From the NCBI GenBank assembly GCA_963576725.1, contig OY755240.1:61008633-61072632 (forward strand): a stretch of DNA of 64,000 nt, given 5' to 3'. Positions 31,101 through 36,723 of the stretch are shown piece by piece (within the stretch, counting starts at the first letter, position 1; every line of letters starts with the position of its first letter). The position numbers and the translations under genes were made by a program. The notes under the pieces are model-generated. The model had not been told where the DNA came from, searched no databases, and saw only the letters and a program-made list of their open reading frames with translations. Source of the stretch: Azorinus chamasolen (taxonomy: Eukaryota > Mollusca > Bivalvia > Cardiida > Solecurtidae).

Positions 31101-31574
31101 TGGGTCTTCTCTGTTTGCAAATACGTGAAAACACGTTTATATGAGGGAAAGGGTTAATGCAAAAGTAATGCAGAAAGCTCCTATAGACCCATAGTGAGAC
31201 CTCTTTTTGATGGCCGCTTACGACAGGTTCTTCAGTATGTTTATTGTCATATTTCAGATTTTCAAAACTGTTTGTTTCTCGACATATTTCAGAGCTTGAT
31301 TGATATGAACCAGCACCTACTACAAGTAATGGGTGTGAGTCATCCATCCTTGGACAAGATATGTCTTGTGACATCTACACATAATCTCCATTCCAAGCTG
31401 ACAGGTGCAGGTGGTGGTGGCTGTGCATTCACATTACTGAGGCCTGGCACTGACTCTGAACTCATAGACAAAGTAAAGGCTGACTTGGAACCAGCAGGAT
31501 TTATTTGCTGGGAAACAGACATTGGTGTAGAGGGAGTTACTGTTCTTGATCAAATTCCAGAAGACTTGTCATGA
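10531..31574 (+). CDS. MVK: Mevalonate kinase, complete nine-exon gene
   Basis: Nine exons (10531-10608, 11487-11634, 12402-12549, 15899-16023, 20608-20727, 22481-22526, 24402-24492, 27604-27726, 31293-31574) join without a frame break to 386 codons plus TGA, close to the ~396 residues of human MVK. The enzyme phosphorylates mevalonate with ATP in the isoprenoid/sterol pathway (cytosol/peroxisome). GHMP-kinase motifs are all present: [16 protein letters not shown] with Lys13; GLGSSA at 143-148, with Ser146 in the position of the human ATP/Mg ligand; [10 protein letters not shown] at 194-203, with Glu189 and catalytic Asp200; KLTGAGGGG at 328-336. The start is the first ATG giving the conserved N-terminus; an ATG 14 bp upstream opens a ten-codon out-of-frame ORF. 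Coding sequence is 5.5% of the span; introns are filled by MITEs. Divergent to MMAB. Confidence 0.96.
10760..10910. mobile_element. PAL-A fragment in MVK intron 1
   Basis: Retains GCAGAACCTG, CAGCAGACCCAGATGTGATG and GGTCTACTCTGTTTACAAAG. Ends lost. Confidence 0.6.
10948..11194. mobile_element. PAL-A copy, MVK intron 1
   Basis: TTAA at both ends (TTAACCCTTACC, GTTGAAGTGTTAA). Core GACGACTCCTATAAGAGCAGTC. 247 bp. Confidence 0.85.
11487..11634 (+). CDS. MVK: MVK exon 2
   Basis: From TTTTCCAG to GTAAAA, 49 codons plus one base. Starts [18 protein letters not shown], equivalent to the VALAVSLNLRTFL segment of human MVK, and ends after AAINT. Confidence 0.95.
11768..12020. mobile_element. PAL-A copy, MVK intron 2
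   Basis: TTAACCCTTTCGGG start, GGGAAAAAGTTTAA end, 253 bp. Reverse orientation: GACCCAGATCAGACAG on the left and CTGATTAGGGTC on the right. GGCTACATTGTTCCACCTTC arm is typical. Confidence 0.87.
12402..12549 (+). CDS. MVK: MVK exon 3
   Basis: From GATTTTCAG to GTTAGT. Encodes [20 protein letters not shown] through [18 protein letters not shown]; the AVxAFLYLY block is diagnostic of the family. Phase 1 in, phase 2 out. Confidence 0.95.
12615..12660. mobile_element. PAL-B left end, truncated
   Basis: TTAACCCATTACCTCATAGG + CTATTTTTAGACCC, then cut by the tRNA-like SINE head. Confidence 0.7.
12655..12722 (-). repeat. tRNA-like SINE head (tRNA pseudogene)
   Basis: On the minus strand: TAGTGGTAATGCACTTGACT (A-box region) and GGTCCGGGGTTCAAA (B box, GGTTCAA). 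Resembles a tRNA-derived Pol III promoter, but no CCA-ready acceptor stem is visible, so I call it a SINE head rather than a functional tRNA. Confidence 0.65.
12708..12935. repeat. Inverted pair of SINE-like segments
   Basis: ACCACACACCACAAAAGTAA + AGTACCTAGTTATAG at 12708-12742 is complemented by CTATAACTAGGTACTTAAC + TTTTGTGGTGTGCGGTGG at 12874-12910. A second tRNA-like segment (TGTACAGTTGGCTGAGTGG) starts at about 12835. Confidence 0.75.
12960..13138. mobile_element. PAL-A fragment with duplicated core arm
   Basis: GACCCAGATCAGACAG core, then CTACAGGAGCCGTCTGATCA occurs twice (about 13013 and 13086), a tandem 73-bp duplication of half the palindrome. Confidence 0.75.
13138..15020. mobile_element. 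Element with CCCCCC...GGGGGG hairpin end and internal ~145-bp repeats
   Basis: Starts TATACCCCCCACAACGAA + TTTTTTTTGGGGGGGGTATA and ends near GCAGCCAGGTGGGGGGTATT at about 14985. The middle has diverged tandem units (GGAAGTGGTTGGAGATATTA at about 14110 and 14270). No ORF. It separates two pieces of a PAL-A copy (12960-13138 and 15206-15325) and itself contains a PAL-A at 13.50-13.74 kb. Confidence 0.65.
13498..13745. mobile_element. PAL-A copy nested in the CCCCCC-ended element
   Basis: AACCCTTTCCCTGTTCTATG start, GAGGGAAAGGGTTAA end. Core GGCTCCTCTAGGAGCC with GACCCTGATCAGAT and ATCTGATCTGGGTC arms, well preserved. Confidence 0.87.
15023..15206. repeat. PAL-I palindrome, copy 1
   Basis: GATCAGGGTCCATGCTTATA...TATAAGCATGGGCCCTGAT. 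The arm unit GAGAACTCAAATCTGACCAA is partly duplicated in tandem. A second copy is at 57598. Confidence 0.85.
15358..15620. mobile_element. PAL-A copy, MVK intron 3
   Basis: TTTAACCTTCTCCTCCATGA start, GAGTAAAGTGTTAA end. Core GGCTCCTATAGGAGC. Confidence 0.83.
15620..15875. mobile_element. PAL-A copy, MVK intron 3, 5' of exon 4
   Basis: TTATCACCTTACC start sharing its boundary with the preceding copy; GAGTAGACCATGATCAGATG core; ends GAGAAAGTGTTGAA about 25 bp before MVK exon 4. Confidence 0.78.
15899..16023 (+). CDS. MVK: MVK exon 4
   Basis: From ATTTTCAG to GTATGT. Encodes the phosphate-binding glycine-serine loop [20 protein letters not shown]. Ser146 and the glycine pair are intact. Confidence 0.95.
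16100..16680. repeat. Diverged ~165-bp tandem-repeat element
   Basis: Units with TTGTCCGGACAATAAC, GAAACTTCACATATGGAACA and GTGTCATTGGACC; about 2-3 units. Same family as the array at 47.7 kb. Open frames here are artefacts. Confidence 0.7.
17231..17402. mobile_element. PAL-G copy, MVK intron 4
   Basis: PAL-G defined: about 190 bp, ends CAGAG-T-CAGATAA, core TCTCCACCAAACCCTATACT + GTGACCACTCTTTAGAAT. Here TACTAAAATCGTCATTTCTC to CATCTTATCTGGACCTCTG. One arm is shortened. Confidence 0.8.
17486..17735. mobile_element. PAL-A copy, well preserved
   Basis: TTAACCCATAACCCC start, GGAAAGGGTTAA end, 250 bp. GACGGCTCCTATAGGAGCCGTC is a perfect dyad flanked by CCCGATC on the left and GATCTGGG on the right. 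Confidence 0.92.
17950..18165. mobile_element. PAL-A copy
   Basis: TTAACCCTTTCACTG start; core GATCACTCCCACAGGAGCCATC; right end decays at TTAGGGAAAGAG. Confidence 0.78.
18413..18665. mobile_element. PAL-A copy
   Basis: GTTACCCTTTCCCTG start, GAGGGAAAGGGTTAA end. Core GCTTCTATAGGAGC with GACCTTGATCAGAC and GTCTGATCTTGGTC arms. Confidence 0.88.
18741..18802 (-). repeat. SINE fragment matching the segment at 12.83 kb
   Basis: CTAATTATAGTCTACTTTCA and CCGCTCAGCCGACTGTACAT are the reverse complement of 12832-12890 with few changes. Preceded by an A-rich run at 18725-18745. Confidence 0.65.
19006..19216. mobile_element. PAL-B copy
   Basis: ATAACCCATTCCCTCATAGG start, GGAAGAAAGGTTGAA end. Core TGCTCCTGTAGGAGCA. 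Confidence 0.87.
19247..19500. mobile_element. PAL-A copy
   Basis: GTAACCTTTTACTCC start, TTGACTAAAAGGTTAA end. Reverse orientation: GACCAAGATCAGAC left, CTGATCAGGGTC right. Confidence 0.82.
19501..20275. other. Unassigned MVK intron 4 sequence with a PAL-A/C-like scrap at about 19970-20045
   Basis: GCAAACAGTGGAGATCTAGA and GGAGCCCTCTGATCAG remain of a palindrome core. The rest shows no repeat or gene I recognise. Confidence 0.4.
20279..20520. mobile_element. PAL-A left part joined to a PAL-B scar
   Basis: TTAACCCCTTCCCTG to CTGTCTGATCTTGGTC, then TTTTAACCCATTG...GGGAATGGGTTAA, a 50-bp internally deleted PAL-B, flanked by a 26-bp inverted repeat (ATGAATGGAACTAATATGC and complement). Confidence 0.7.
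20608..20727 (+). CDS. MVK: MVK exon 5
   Basis: From TTTTACAG to GTTTGT. Encodes [19 protein letters not shown] followed by IDNAVATF, with Glu189 and the catalytic Asp200 of the active site. Confidence 0.95.
20757..20983. mobile_element. PAL-B copy with TTAA at both ends
   Basis: TTAACCCATTCCTCC start, GGAGGGAAGGGTTAA end, 227 bp. Core TGCTCCTATAGGAGCA, perfect. Starts 30 bp after MVK exon 5. Confidence 0.92.
21027..21329. mobile_element. AGCT...CTCTTGTT element nested in PAL-A
   Basis: Starts AGCTCGTCTGTTTCTAAG and ends GGCTCTTGTTTA. Its tail and the TTTA landing site match the element at 55.31-55.76 kb. No ORF. Confidence 0.65.
21461..21720. mobile_element. PAL-B copy with altered right end
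   Basis: TTAACTCATTGCCG start, core TGCTCCATAGGAGCA; right of the hairpin it passes into an unrelated stretch ending AACCCTAAAGGGTTAA. Confidence 0.78.
21745..21975. mobile_element. PAL-A copy
   Basis: TTAACCCTTTCCCTG start; core GGCTCCTACAGGAGC; the right end is replaced at about 21972 by the next PAL-A's internal arm. Confidence 0.82.
21972..22140. mobile_element. PAL-A fragment fused to the preceding copy
   Basis: Begins inside an arm (ATATCATGAACTTTAATTAG) and continues through GCAAACAGAGCAGACCCTGA with most of the dyad deleted. Confidence 0.7.
22148..22352. mobile_element. PAL-B copy just upstream of MVK exon 6
   Basis: TTAACCCATTACCTC start; core TGCTCCTTAGGATCA; right end lost after GAGGCGTAGAA. 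Confidence 0.85.
22481..22526 (+). CDS. MVK: MVK exon 6 (46 bp)
   Basis: A small exon between TTTTCAG and GTAAAG encodes [16 protein letters not shown] together with the split codons at its ends. Corresponds to the GGALRYHQGKISSLKR stretch in human MVK. Confidence 0.93.
22527..22900. other. Unassigned intron 6 sequence
   Basis: A weak PAL-C tail resemblance (AAGCAGATGACAATTGTTGC) at 22790-22825; no gene seen. Confidence 0.35.
22901..23090. mobile_element. PAL-A fragment
   Basis: TTAACCTTTTTCC start and GATCTGTCTGATCAGAGTCT core, one arm decayed. Confidence 0.65.
23093..23332. mobile_element. PAL-A copy
   Basis: TTCCCTGTTCTACG start, GGAAAGGGTTAA end. GACAGCTCCTATAGGAGCTGTC is a perfect dyad; arms CCCTGATC left and GATCTGGG right. 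Confidence 0.9.
23490..23569. repeat. PAL-H hairpin, copy 2, almost perfect
   Basis: TTCGAGGGTTTGGTGCAAAA... pairs over about 38 bp with ...GCACAAAGCCCTCGAA; centre CTTCACTTTGTGAAG. About three mismatches. Confidence 0.87.
23651..24192. repeat. Compound inverted repeat with CRE-like motifs
   Basis: Inner palindrome 23651-23800 (ACTACTAGC / GCTAGTAGT, GCTGTATTTTGG / CCAAAATACAGC). A second inverted pair, TTTTATCATGCAAC (23798) and GTTGCATGATAAAA (24179), encloses TGACGTCA (23902) and two further GACGT words. Confidence 0.7.
24402..24492 (+). CDS. MVK: MVK exon 7
   Basis: From TTTCTCAG to GTACTG. Encodes [20 protein letters not shown] followed by [10 protein letters not shown]. The downstream intron is entered by a hAT-like element only 23 bp after the exon end. 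Confidence 0.94.
24516..27047. mobile_element. 2.5-kb hAT-like element with exact 8-bp target duplication, MVK intron 7
   Basis: Terminal inverted repeats start CAGACCTGGGGT-AATTA at both ends. Flanks TAATTGTG (24508-24515) and TAATTGTG (27048-27055) are identical. Subterminal regions are runs of GTAATTAATTACA. No transposase-like ORF inside, so non-autonomous. It starts 23 bp after MVK exon 7. CAG-start ends plus an 8-bp duplication fit the hAT superfamily (established knowledge); family not identified. Confidence 0.88.
26025..26825. mobile_element. Nested 801-bp element with repeated TCCCATTTCGTCTAC termini
   Basis: Ends GGTTTATTCCCATTTCG and CGAAATGGGAAGTTACC, flanked by GGTACATG on both sides (26017-26024 and 26826-26833), an exact 8-bp duplication. 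Each end carries about four copies of CCCATTTCGTCTACT in inverted orientation relative to the other end. Inside, a 41-bp word (from CACTGTTAGGGGGCCATTGC) is tandemly duplicated at 26288-26365. No ORF. Confidence 0.85.
27604..27726 (+). CDS. MVK: MVK exon 8
   Basis: Phase 0 at both ends, from TTACTAG to GTGCTG. Encodes [20 protein letters not shown] through HLATLE, matching the FPEIVAPLLTSIDAIS region of human MVK. Confidence 0.94.
27830..28814. mobile_element. PAL-A copy interrupted by a retroposon, MVK intron 8
   Basis: TTAACCCTTTCCCTG left end, core GAAGGCTCCTATAGGAGCTG; the terminal GGAAAGGGTTAA (28803-28814) is separated from the rest by 28064-28800. Confidence 0.87.
28064..28800 (+). 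mobile_element. Retroposon ending in (TAA)n with an internal T/G homopolymer tract
   Basis: 3' end GAAGCGCTTTTGAACGCAC + AAAGAGCGCTATATAAATG + TGGTATAATAATAATAA. The same 3' end recurs at 54.53 kb. About 20 T then about 23 G at 28121-28163. No ORF; the 5' part is not recognised. Confidence 0.75.
28942..29154. mobile_element. PAL-F copy (CTCTCTATA subtype)
   Basis: PAL-F defined: about 200 bp, ends CAGTAAAACC, flanked by TA, with a long central palindrome. This subtype has GCTTAAAGCAAGGTGAAAGT arms and a CGCTCCTATAGGAGCG centre. Left CACTGTAAAACC, right GGTTATACTG. Confidence 0.87.
29183..29690. mobile_element. PAL-A copy interrupted at 29304-29558
   Basis: TTAACCCATTCCCTG start, GAAGGGGTTAA end; core GGCGGCTATAGGAGCC. 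AGATCTGTATTATAT, contiguous elsewhere, is split by the insertion. Confidence 0.85.
29304..29558. mobile_element. 255-bp element with CAGGGTTACAGATAAGG inverted ends
   Basis: Both ends read CAGGGTTACAGATAAGG inwards. Flanks GATCTA and GATCTG suggest a 6-bp duplication, as for PAL-G, whose ends are similar (CAGAGCTACAGATAA). Interior: GGGTATT-rich, AT-rich. Confidence 0.82.
29979..30227. mobile_element. PAL-A copy
   Basis: TTACCCTTTCCCTGTTC start, GAAGGAAATAGTTAA end; GACAGCTCCTATAGGAGCCG core with a damaged right arm. Confidence 0.85.
30448..30640. mobile_element. PAL-G copy with 6-bp target duplication
   Basis: Ends CAGAGCTACAGATAAAGG and TATCTGGACCTCTG. Flanks AGTTAG (30442-30447) and AGTTAG (30641-30646) match exactly. 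The central palindrome covers about 95 bp (CACCAAACCCTATACTGTG arms, GTCTCAAAGAGAC centre). Confidence 0.88.
30863..31195. mobile_element. PAL-F half, split by PAL-A
   Basis: TACAGTAGAACCTGTCC to AAGTAGGTGG (30863-30926), then after the PAL-A insertion TTAATGCAAAAGTAATGCAG + AAAGCTCCTATAG. The second palindrome arm is missing. Ends about 100 bp before MVK exon 9. Confidence 0.75.
30927..31157. mobile_element. PAL-A copy inserted into a PAL-F TTAA
   Basis: TTCCCTGTTCTATG start, GAGGGAAAGGGTTAA end. The core lost one side (GACCCTCCTAGAGGAGCCGTC). Confidence 0.85.
31293..31574 (+). CDS. MVK: MVK exon 9, terminal exon
   Basis: Starts after CATATTTCAG with [20 protein letters not shown] and contains the third GHMP motif [18 protein letters not shown] stop at 31572-31574. 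No canonical AATAAA is seen in the first ~150 bp after the stop; a PAL-C remnant and then a PAL-A copy follow. Confidence 0.95.
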   Translation, partial: SLIDMNQHLLQVMGVSHPSLDKICLVTSTHNLHSKLTGAGGGGCAFTLLRPGTDSELIDKVKADLEPAGFICWETDIGVEGVTVLDQIPEDLS

Positions 31575-31724
31575 CCCTTCTCCTGCTGAGTGTCGGATGA
31601 ATGGCATTTGCAAACAGCTTTGATCCAATTGATACACTGAGTCAATCGGCCTCTCATCAGGATCCAGGCTGTATGACACTTGGTCAATAGTTTCTCAAAA
31701 GCTTGAATGAAATGAAAGAATTGT
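31575..31724. other. MVK 3' flank with PAL-C remnant
   Basis: GCAAACAGCTTTGATCC and GCCTCTCATCAGGATCCAG at 31610-31665 are a decayed PAL-C core, probably within the MVK 3' UTR or just after it. Confidence 0.5.
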
Positions 31725-31948
31725 AATGGATCATTAGCAAACAGAGTAGACACAGATCAGACGGCTCCTAGAGGAGCCATCTGATCTGGGCCTGCTCTGT
31801 TTGCTCATGAATTTATAATAGATCTGATGCAATAGGTTTTACCTATACCAAAAAATCCTCTGTACATATGTCACAGTAAAACTTCTGCTAATAAATATTC
31901 ATGACATCATTTTGTCTTACATGAATATTGAACAGGGAAAGTGTTAAG
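31725..31948. mobile_element. PAL-A copy downstream of MVK
   Basis: Left end truncated at GATCATTAGCAAACAGAG; core GACGGCTCCTAGAGGAGCC; right end CAGGGAAAGTGTTAA. Confidence 0.85.
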
Positions 31949-31963
31949 TACAGTTAATATCTC

Positions 31964-32205
31964 TTAACCCTTTCCCTCATATAAACGTGTTTTCACGCAT
32001 TTGCAAACAGAGTAGACCCAGATAAGACGGCTCCTATAGGAGCCGTCTGATCAGGGTCTTCTCTGTTTGCTAATAGAATTTGATAGATCTGTTTCTTCTT
32101 TACTTTCTAAAATGTCTACAATGTTTCACCTTCCATATTTATATTTTTAATGAATATTCAGTATGATTGAAATTTGGCCTACATACAGAACAGGGAAAGG
32201 GTTAA
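31964..32205. mobile_element. PAL-A copy, full length with TTAA both ends
   Basis: TTAACCCTTTCCCTCATATA to ACAGGGAAAGGGTTAA, 242 bp. GACGGCTCCTATAGGAGCCGTC perfect dyad; arms CCCAGAT left and ATCAGGG right. A good family reference. Confidence 0.95.
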
Positions 32206-32439
32206 CCCATTACTAAATAGATTGCACCTTTCTATGCCTTTGCAAACAGAGTAGACCCAGACCAGACAGCTTGTGGTGCCGTTTCATGTATCATGACAAA
32301 TAGGAATCTCAGAGAGTGATATGATAGTTATTTTAGTCCTTACCAATAATATCTATGACACTTTATTTGATACAATTTATTTTACATTTTTTTTTGATAT
32401 TTGTAAATGTCTTATACAATTAACATGAGGATAATTTTA
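32206..32439. other. PAL-A scrap then unassigned AT-rich sequence
   Basis: CAAACAGAGTAGACCCAGAC at about 32244; nothing recognised after 32290. Confidence 0.4.
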
Positions 32440-32778
32440 TTAACCCTTTCACAGTTGAATAATGACATAATGAATATATATTAACTTAATTTTTATAATA
32501 GTAAATGTAGACAGGAATTTTTGGCCATGTTAGAAACTGTAGAATCATATCTATATAATTCCATAACCAAACAGAGCAGACCCTGATCAGACAACTCTTA
32601 CTGTAGCTGTCTCTCCTGGGTCTTACTCCTGTCTTGGTCTGCTCTGTTTGCTCATGATATAATTATACATTTGATTTAACAGTTTTCTGTTATGGCCAAA
32701 CATTCCTGTGTCCATGTGCTAATTAATATTAATGATGTCATTATTCCTTCCAAAAATATTCATGGAGTAAAGGGTTAA
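32440..32778. mobile_element. PAL-A long form with two long arms
   Basis: TTAACCCTTTCACAG to GGAGTAAAGGGTTAA, 339 bp. Unlike most copies, both sides carry the long subterminal arm (GCCATGTTAGAAACTG and its complement CAGTTTTCTGTTATGGC), so the whole element is an extended palindrome. Confidence 0.87.
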
Positions 32779-32814
32779 TCAGCCTTTTTTCGAAAAATTC
32801 TGGTCACATGTACA

Positions 32815-32930
32815 TTAACCTTTTCCTCCATAAATACCCCTCCGTAAAAGTCACGTTTTGAAACCATTGTGATAAATAGAGCATTTGCTCCTTAGGAACA
32901 TTTGAGATAGAGCCTAGAGTTCAAGGTTAA
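32815..32930. mobile_element. PAL-B fragment
   Basis: TTAACCTTTTCCTCCATAAA to GAGCATTTGCTCCTTAGGA; right half absent. Confidence 0.75.
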
Positions 32931-33997
32931 TGTTATCAAAAAATGAAAAATAAAAAAAACAGGTTTTTAACCAATCTTGTTATAGATAGCTTGCATGGAG
33001 ACTAAGATTGGGAATGCATGTTAGTGGCCTTTACTCAAGGCCAATGTTACTATTACTTAAAGAGAACAAGGCCAAGGCAGAAAAAAGTCTGGCTTGCGTG
33101 GTAATGCCACATCTCTTGTGTTTTCCCCTTGGGGTGAGGGATCATTGAATGTCTGGCGCCTGTATTTATAACAAAAGAGGCATGGTCACCAGGACCAGGG
33201 TTAATACTCTATATTTTGCTATACATGTTTAATAAAAATTTAAAAAAACAACAACGTGTGTGTGGGACGTGTGTATGCATGTGTATTCTTTTACCCCCTG
33301 CAACGAAGTTGGGATGTGTATATACTGTAACCAGGTTGTCTTGTCTGTCTGTAGACACACAACACATTTTTTACCTCCTACCCCTCCCAGGTTTATGTAT
33401 GAATTTTGATGCAATTTTGTACACATGTCACATATGATATTTTCTCGTGTCTCTGCAAAAATCGTCAAAAACTAAAAATCGTCACACCCCCCGGGGGGCA
33501 CTTATATTAAAAATGGTACAGGGCCAATACCATAGAAAAGCAATATGACATTCGTGATTTTGTGTCCCGCACTGTAAAGGTTAACCCTTAAAATGCTATA
33601 GATAAATCATTGATTGCATTTCAATCAATTTGAATCCAGATGAATCCCTATTTCTTTCAAAACCGTTGACTTTTGTATAGGCATGTGAATGCACAACATG
33701 TATTTAAAAGTTTTATGGACAAAAGCAAAGATTATGGACTTCTTGTTGGACTTCGAAAGTTGTTGGTCCCGACCCGGATTACTATGATGGGGCCAAAACC
33801 ATAGAAAGGTAATATAATGTCTATTTCTTTAAAAAAAAGTCAACTTTTTGTATAGACATATGTATTTGAAAGTTGTAGGGACTGAACCAGATTTGTTTGG
33901 TCCCCATACATGATACCTCTGGGCACTATGGACGGAACCTTAACCATGGAAAAGCAATATAGCCCCCCCCCCCATTTCCTAAATAACGTTGGCTTTT
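32931..33997. other. Unassigned stretch with a CCCCCTGCAACGAAG fragment
   Basis: About 33290-33420 matches the start of the element at 13.14 kb (CCCCCTGCAACGAAGTTGGG). About 33530-33970 has two or three loose repeats with CCATAGAAAAGCAATAT. No gene recognised. Confidence 0.45.
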
Positions 33998-34535
33998 TAT
34001 ACGCCCAAAGGTAACGTCGGTCGTATTGTGGCATGGCGCTTGTCCGTCAGTTAGCCACTTCATTGTCCGCTCAATAACTTAGTAGGAAGGTTGGTCATGG
34101 CTAGTAAATGATACATATTGATTTTCAGGTCAGTCCGTCAAAGGTCAAGGTCACTGACCTTCAACTCAAAAATATTGTCCGCTCAGAAACTTGATAAGTA
34201 TTAGGTGTGTTGTAGTCATACTTAGTAGGAAGGTTGGTCATGGCTAGTAGATGAACCCCATTGATTTGGAGGTCAGTCGGTCAAAGGTCAAGGTCACAGT
34301 GACCTTCAGCTAAAAATATTGTCCGCTCTATAACTTGATAAGTATTAGGTGTGCTGTCTTCATACTTAGTCGGAAGGTTGGCCATAGTCAGTACATGACC
34401 CCTATTGATTTTGAGGTCAGTTGGTCAAAGTTCTAGGCCACGGTGACATTCAACTCAAATTAATAGTTTGCATGTTACGAGGGCACATACTTCGGGCATA
34501 TAATGCTCCGACACACGGGGCTCTTGTTGTATAGG
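33998..34535. mobile_element. Element with ~143-bp tandem units
   Basis: Three units containing TTGTCCGCTC, GGAAGGTTGGTCATGGCTAG and GGTCAAGGTCAC, starting about 34056, 34176 and 34319. Tail GGGCATATAATGCTCCGACA + CACGGGGCTCTTGTTG. Confidence 0.8.
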
Positions 34536-35317
34536 CATTGGACTTCCTAATTTATTGGTCCCCAACCCCGGTTCACTATGGGCGAAACCAAAACCGTAGA
34601 AAAGCAATATAATATCTATTTCGGGGGTATTAGTTAACCCATAGGCGACATTTTTAGTTCTTAGTGTCATACATGTTCAGTTGATCAATATTCATGATGT
34701 GATTATTCCTCGTATTAATATTCATGGAGTGAAGCGTTAAAGAGATTGGTCTGTATTCCGAAATTCATTCCCCTATATTCACGTCTTTACCATATAACCG
34801 TTTACACCCTCATTGATCGAGGACCAAAGCAATAGTTGGGGAGAAACAGTCCTATAAGGAGCGCCACATACACAGCAACCAAACATCAAACAGGAAACAA
34901 CAACTACCAGACAAAAGTTGACGAAACGCATATTTTTTAAGCGTTTACCATATAAAAACCAAGTAGGCCACAGGGTGGAAGCAGGAGTATCGCCTTGGAA
35001 CGGCCAGTAGCCACAAAAGACTACTGGGGGCTTAAACCAGATATGTGGGTACAGATGTCTTTGCTAATGAGCGAAACATTACGCTGGTAAATTAAAATAA
35101 AAAGGGCATGTCGAAGTTTGTCACATATGTAGCCCTGTTCCATCAGCTTTTTCAGTGATAATAAAGTTGCGATTGTTAAAATCATCAACAGAAGAACAAG
35201 CTCTAGCAAATGAAATTAACTGAGAAATGCAAGTTTACCCGATAATTGATGCAGCTAGGGGAACATCCCATCCAAACTGAGACAATTTACTATGCTAAAG
35301 TCATCTGTTTTCGAACG
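34536..35317. other. Unassigned; PAL-A end at about 34634-34741
   Basis: GTTAACCCATAGGCGACATT and ATATTCATGGAGTGAAGCGTTAA are PAL-type ends with the core deleted. Remainder 34745-35310 unrecognised. Confidence 0.4.
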
Positions 35318-35526
35318 TCAGGATAATTCGAAGTAAAAGTTCGGTCCTTCCAAAATGTACAATACAGACCTGCTCTAAATTGTATCACTACCCATATCTA
35401 GAAACACATATGACAGCTTAATGCAGGTCGAAAGTAATGCTGAAAGTGTCTAGATTAGAAGTCGGATGACTCGAACTTTGGATATTTGGAATTAATTTGT
35501 ATGATCCATCGAAGTTCAGCTGTGTG
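35318..35526. mobile_element. PAL-E fragment
   Basis: GGATAATTCGAAGTAAAAG + TTCGGTCCTTCC to ATCGAAGTTCAGCTG; centre deleted. Confidence 0.72.
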
Positions 35527-35695
35527 GTAAGTATTTTTTCTGAAACTCATTTTACTCGGTGTCTCATCTAAATCCAAACTGTTTGCAAATTTGATCACAT
35601 GTTTGTCATTGGTAGCACAAAAAATAAACCACGGCACTTGAACAGACTGAGTTTATTAGACCCAAATGGTAACTCCATTTCTCCATGATCGTTTT

Positions 35696-35904
35696 ATTAC
35701 CTCTTTCGCTGCCAAATTCTGTCGTCTGCTAACTCTGTCGTCTGCTACAAATTTCATTTTGTTAATTTTCTTTATATTTGTTTCAAAAACATAGTCGCAG
35801 TAACAAACAGTTTGGATCCTGATGAGAGGCCGGGTTACTCGGTGTCTCATCTGGATCCAATGCAAACTGTTAGATGCGTAGACATTGGCAGCGAAAGAGA
35901 TAAA
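35696..35904. mobile_element. PAL-C copy, reverse orientation
   Basis: TTACCTCTTTCGCTGCCAAA and TTGGCAGCGAAAGAGATAAA ends; core AACAGTTTGGATCCTGATGA with GGTGTCTCATCTGGATCC. Confidence 0.87.
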
Positions 35905-35968
35905 CCCCCTAATCATATAAGGTAATGTGTATGAGATATGAAAAGCAGTCATTAAAATTCCGGACCTT

Positions 35969-36357
35969 TTAATCCTTTACTTGGTAGGAACGCATTTTCA
36001 AACAGACTAGATCCAGATCAGACAGCTCCTACAGTAAAACCCCGCTAATGCGACCACTTAATAAACAGCCACTGGCGTCGTTTAAAGCAGGTGGTTACTT
36101 AATACAGGACGAAAGTTATGCAGAAAGCTCCTATAGGAGCTTTCTGCATAACTTTCGTCCTGTATTAAGCTGCCTCTGCCGCCCAGAATTATGCCCATTT
36201 TTGGTGGTCGCATTAGCGGGGTTTTACTGTATATATATGAATGTAAAGTTTCCGTCAATGTCAAAATTTCTCTTGTCCACATGACATGAAATGAAAACAA
36301 TCTTGCATTCATGAAGGTGTAAGTTCTTTCATAACTATTCATTAGGTAAAGGGTTAA
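35969..36357. mobile_element. PAL-A copy broken at its dyad by PAL-F
   Basis: TTAATCCTTTACTTGG to GATCAGACAGCTCCTA on the left; after PAL-F only the outer arm (CATTCATG..., GGTAAAGGGTTAA) follows. Confidence 0.82.
36032..36229. mobile_element. PAL-F copy with exact TA flanks
   Basis: CAGTAAAACCCCGCTAATGC to GCATTAGCGGGGTTTTACTG, 198 bp, flanked by TA both sides. Central arms CAGGACGAAAGTTATGCAGA + AAGCTCC form a near-perfect ~75-bp hairpin with centre AGCTCCTATAGGAGCT. Confidence 0.93.
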
Positions 36358-36723
36358 ACAATTATTTAGGAAACGGTAAACATTGTAAACGCACATGAAG
36401 AGCTCCTGTCTGGTGTTCACGAACAAATTGTTCTTCTTTTAGAATAGTTTATGATGCATAAGATGTAAATGACCCTTCAGGGCCTCGGGTATCTCACGCA
36501 CGATGGCCTACTTTATAATATAGCTGTTGGGATTTATTGCCCATCGAACTGAAGCCTCCATGTGAAGCATACTTCATACTTGAAAGCTCGTGGTTTCCAC
36601 GTTTGTAGTTGTAGTTTTCTGTTATGTGGTTTTATTGGCATCATTGCGATCACATAAAACATCAGTTTTATTTTGTTGTAACTCTTGGCGACAAATTGTT
36701 TTCGTCCGCACACAAAATCTGCC

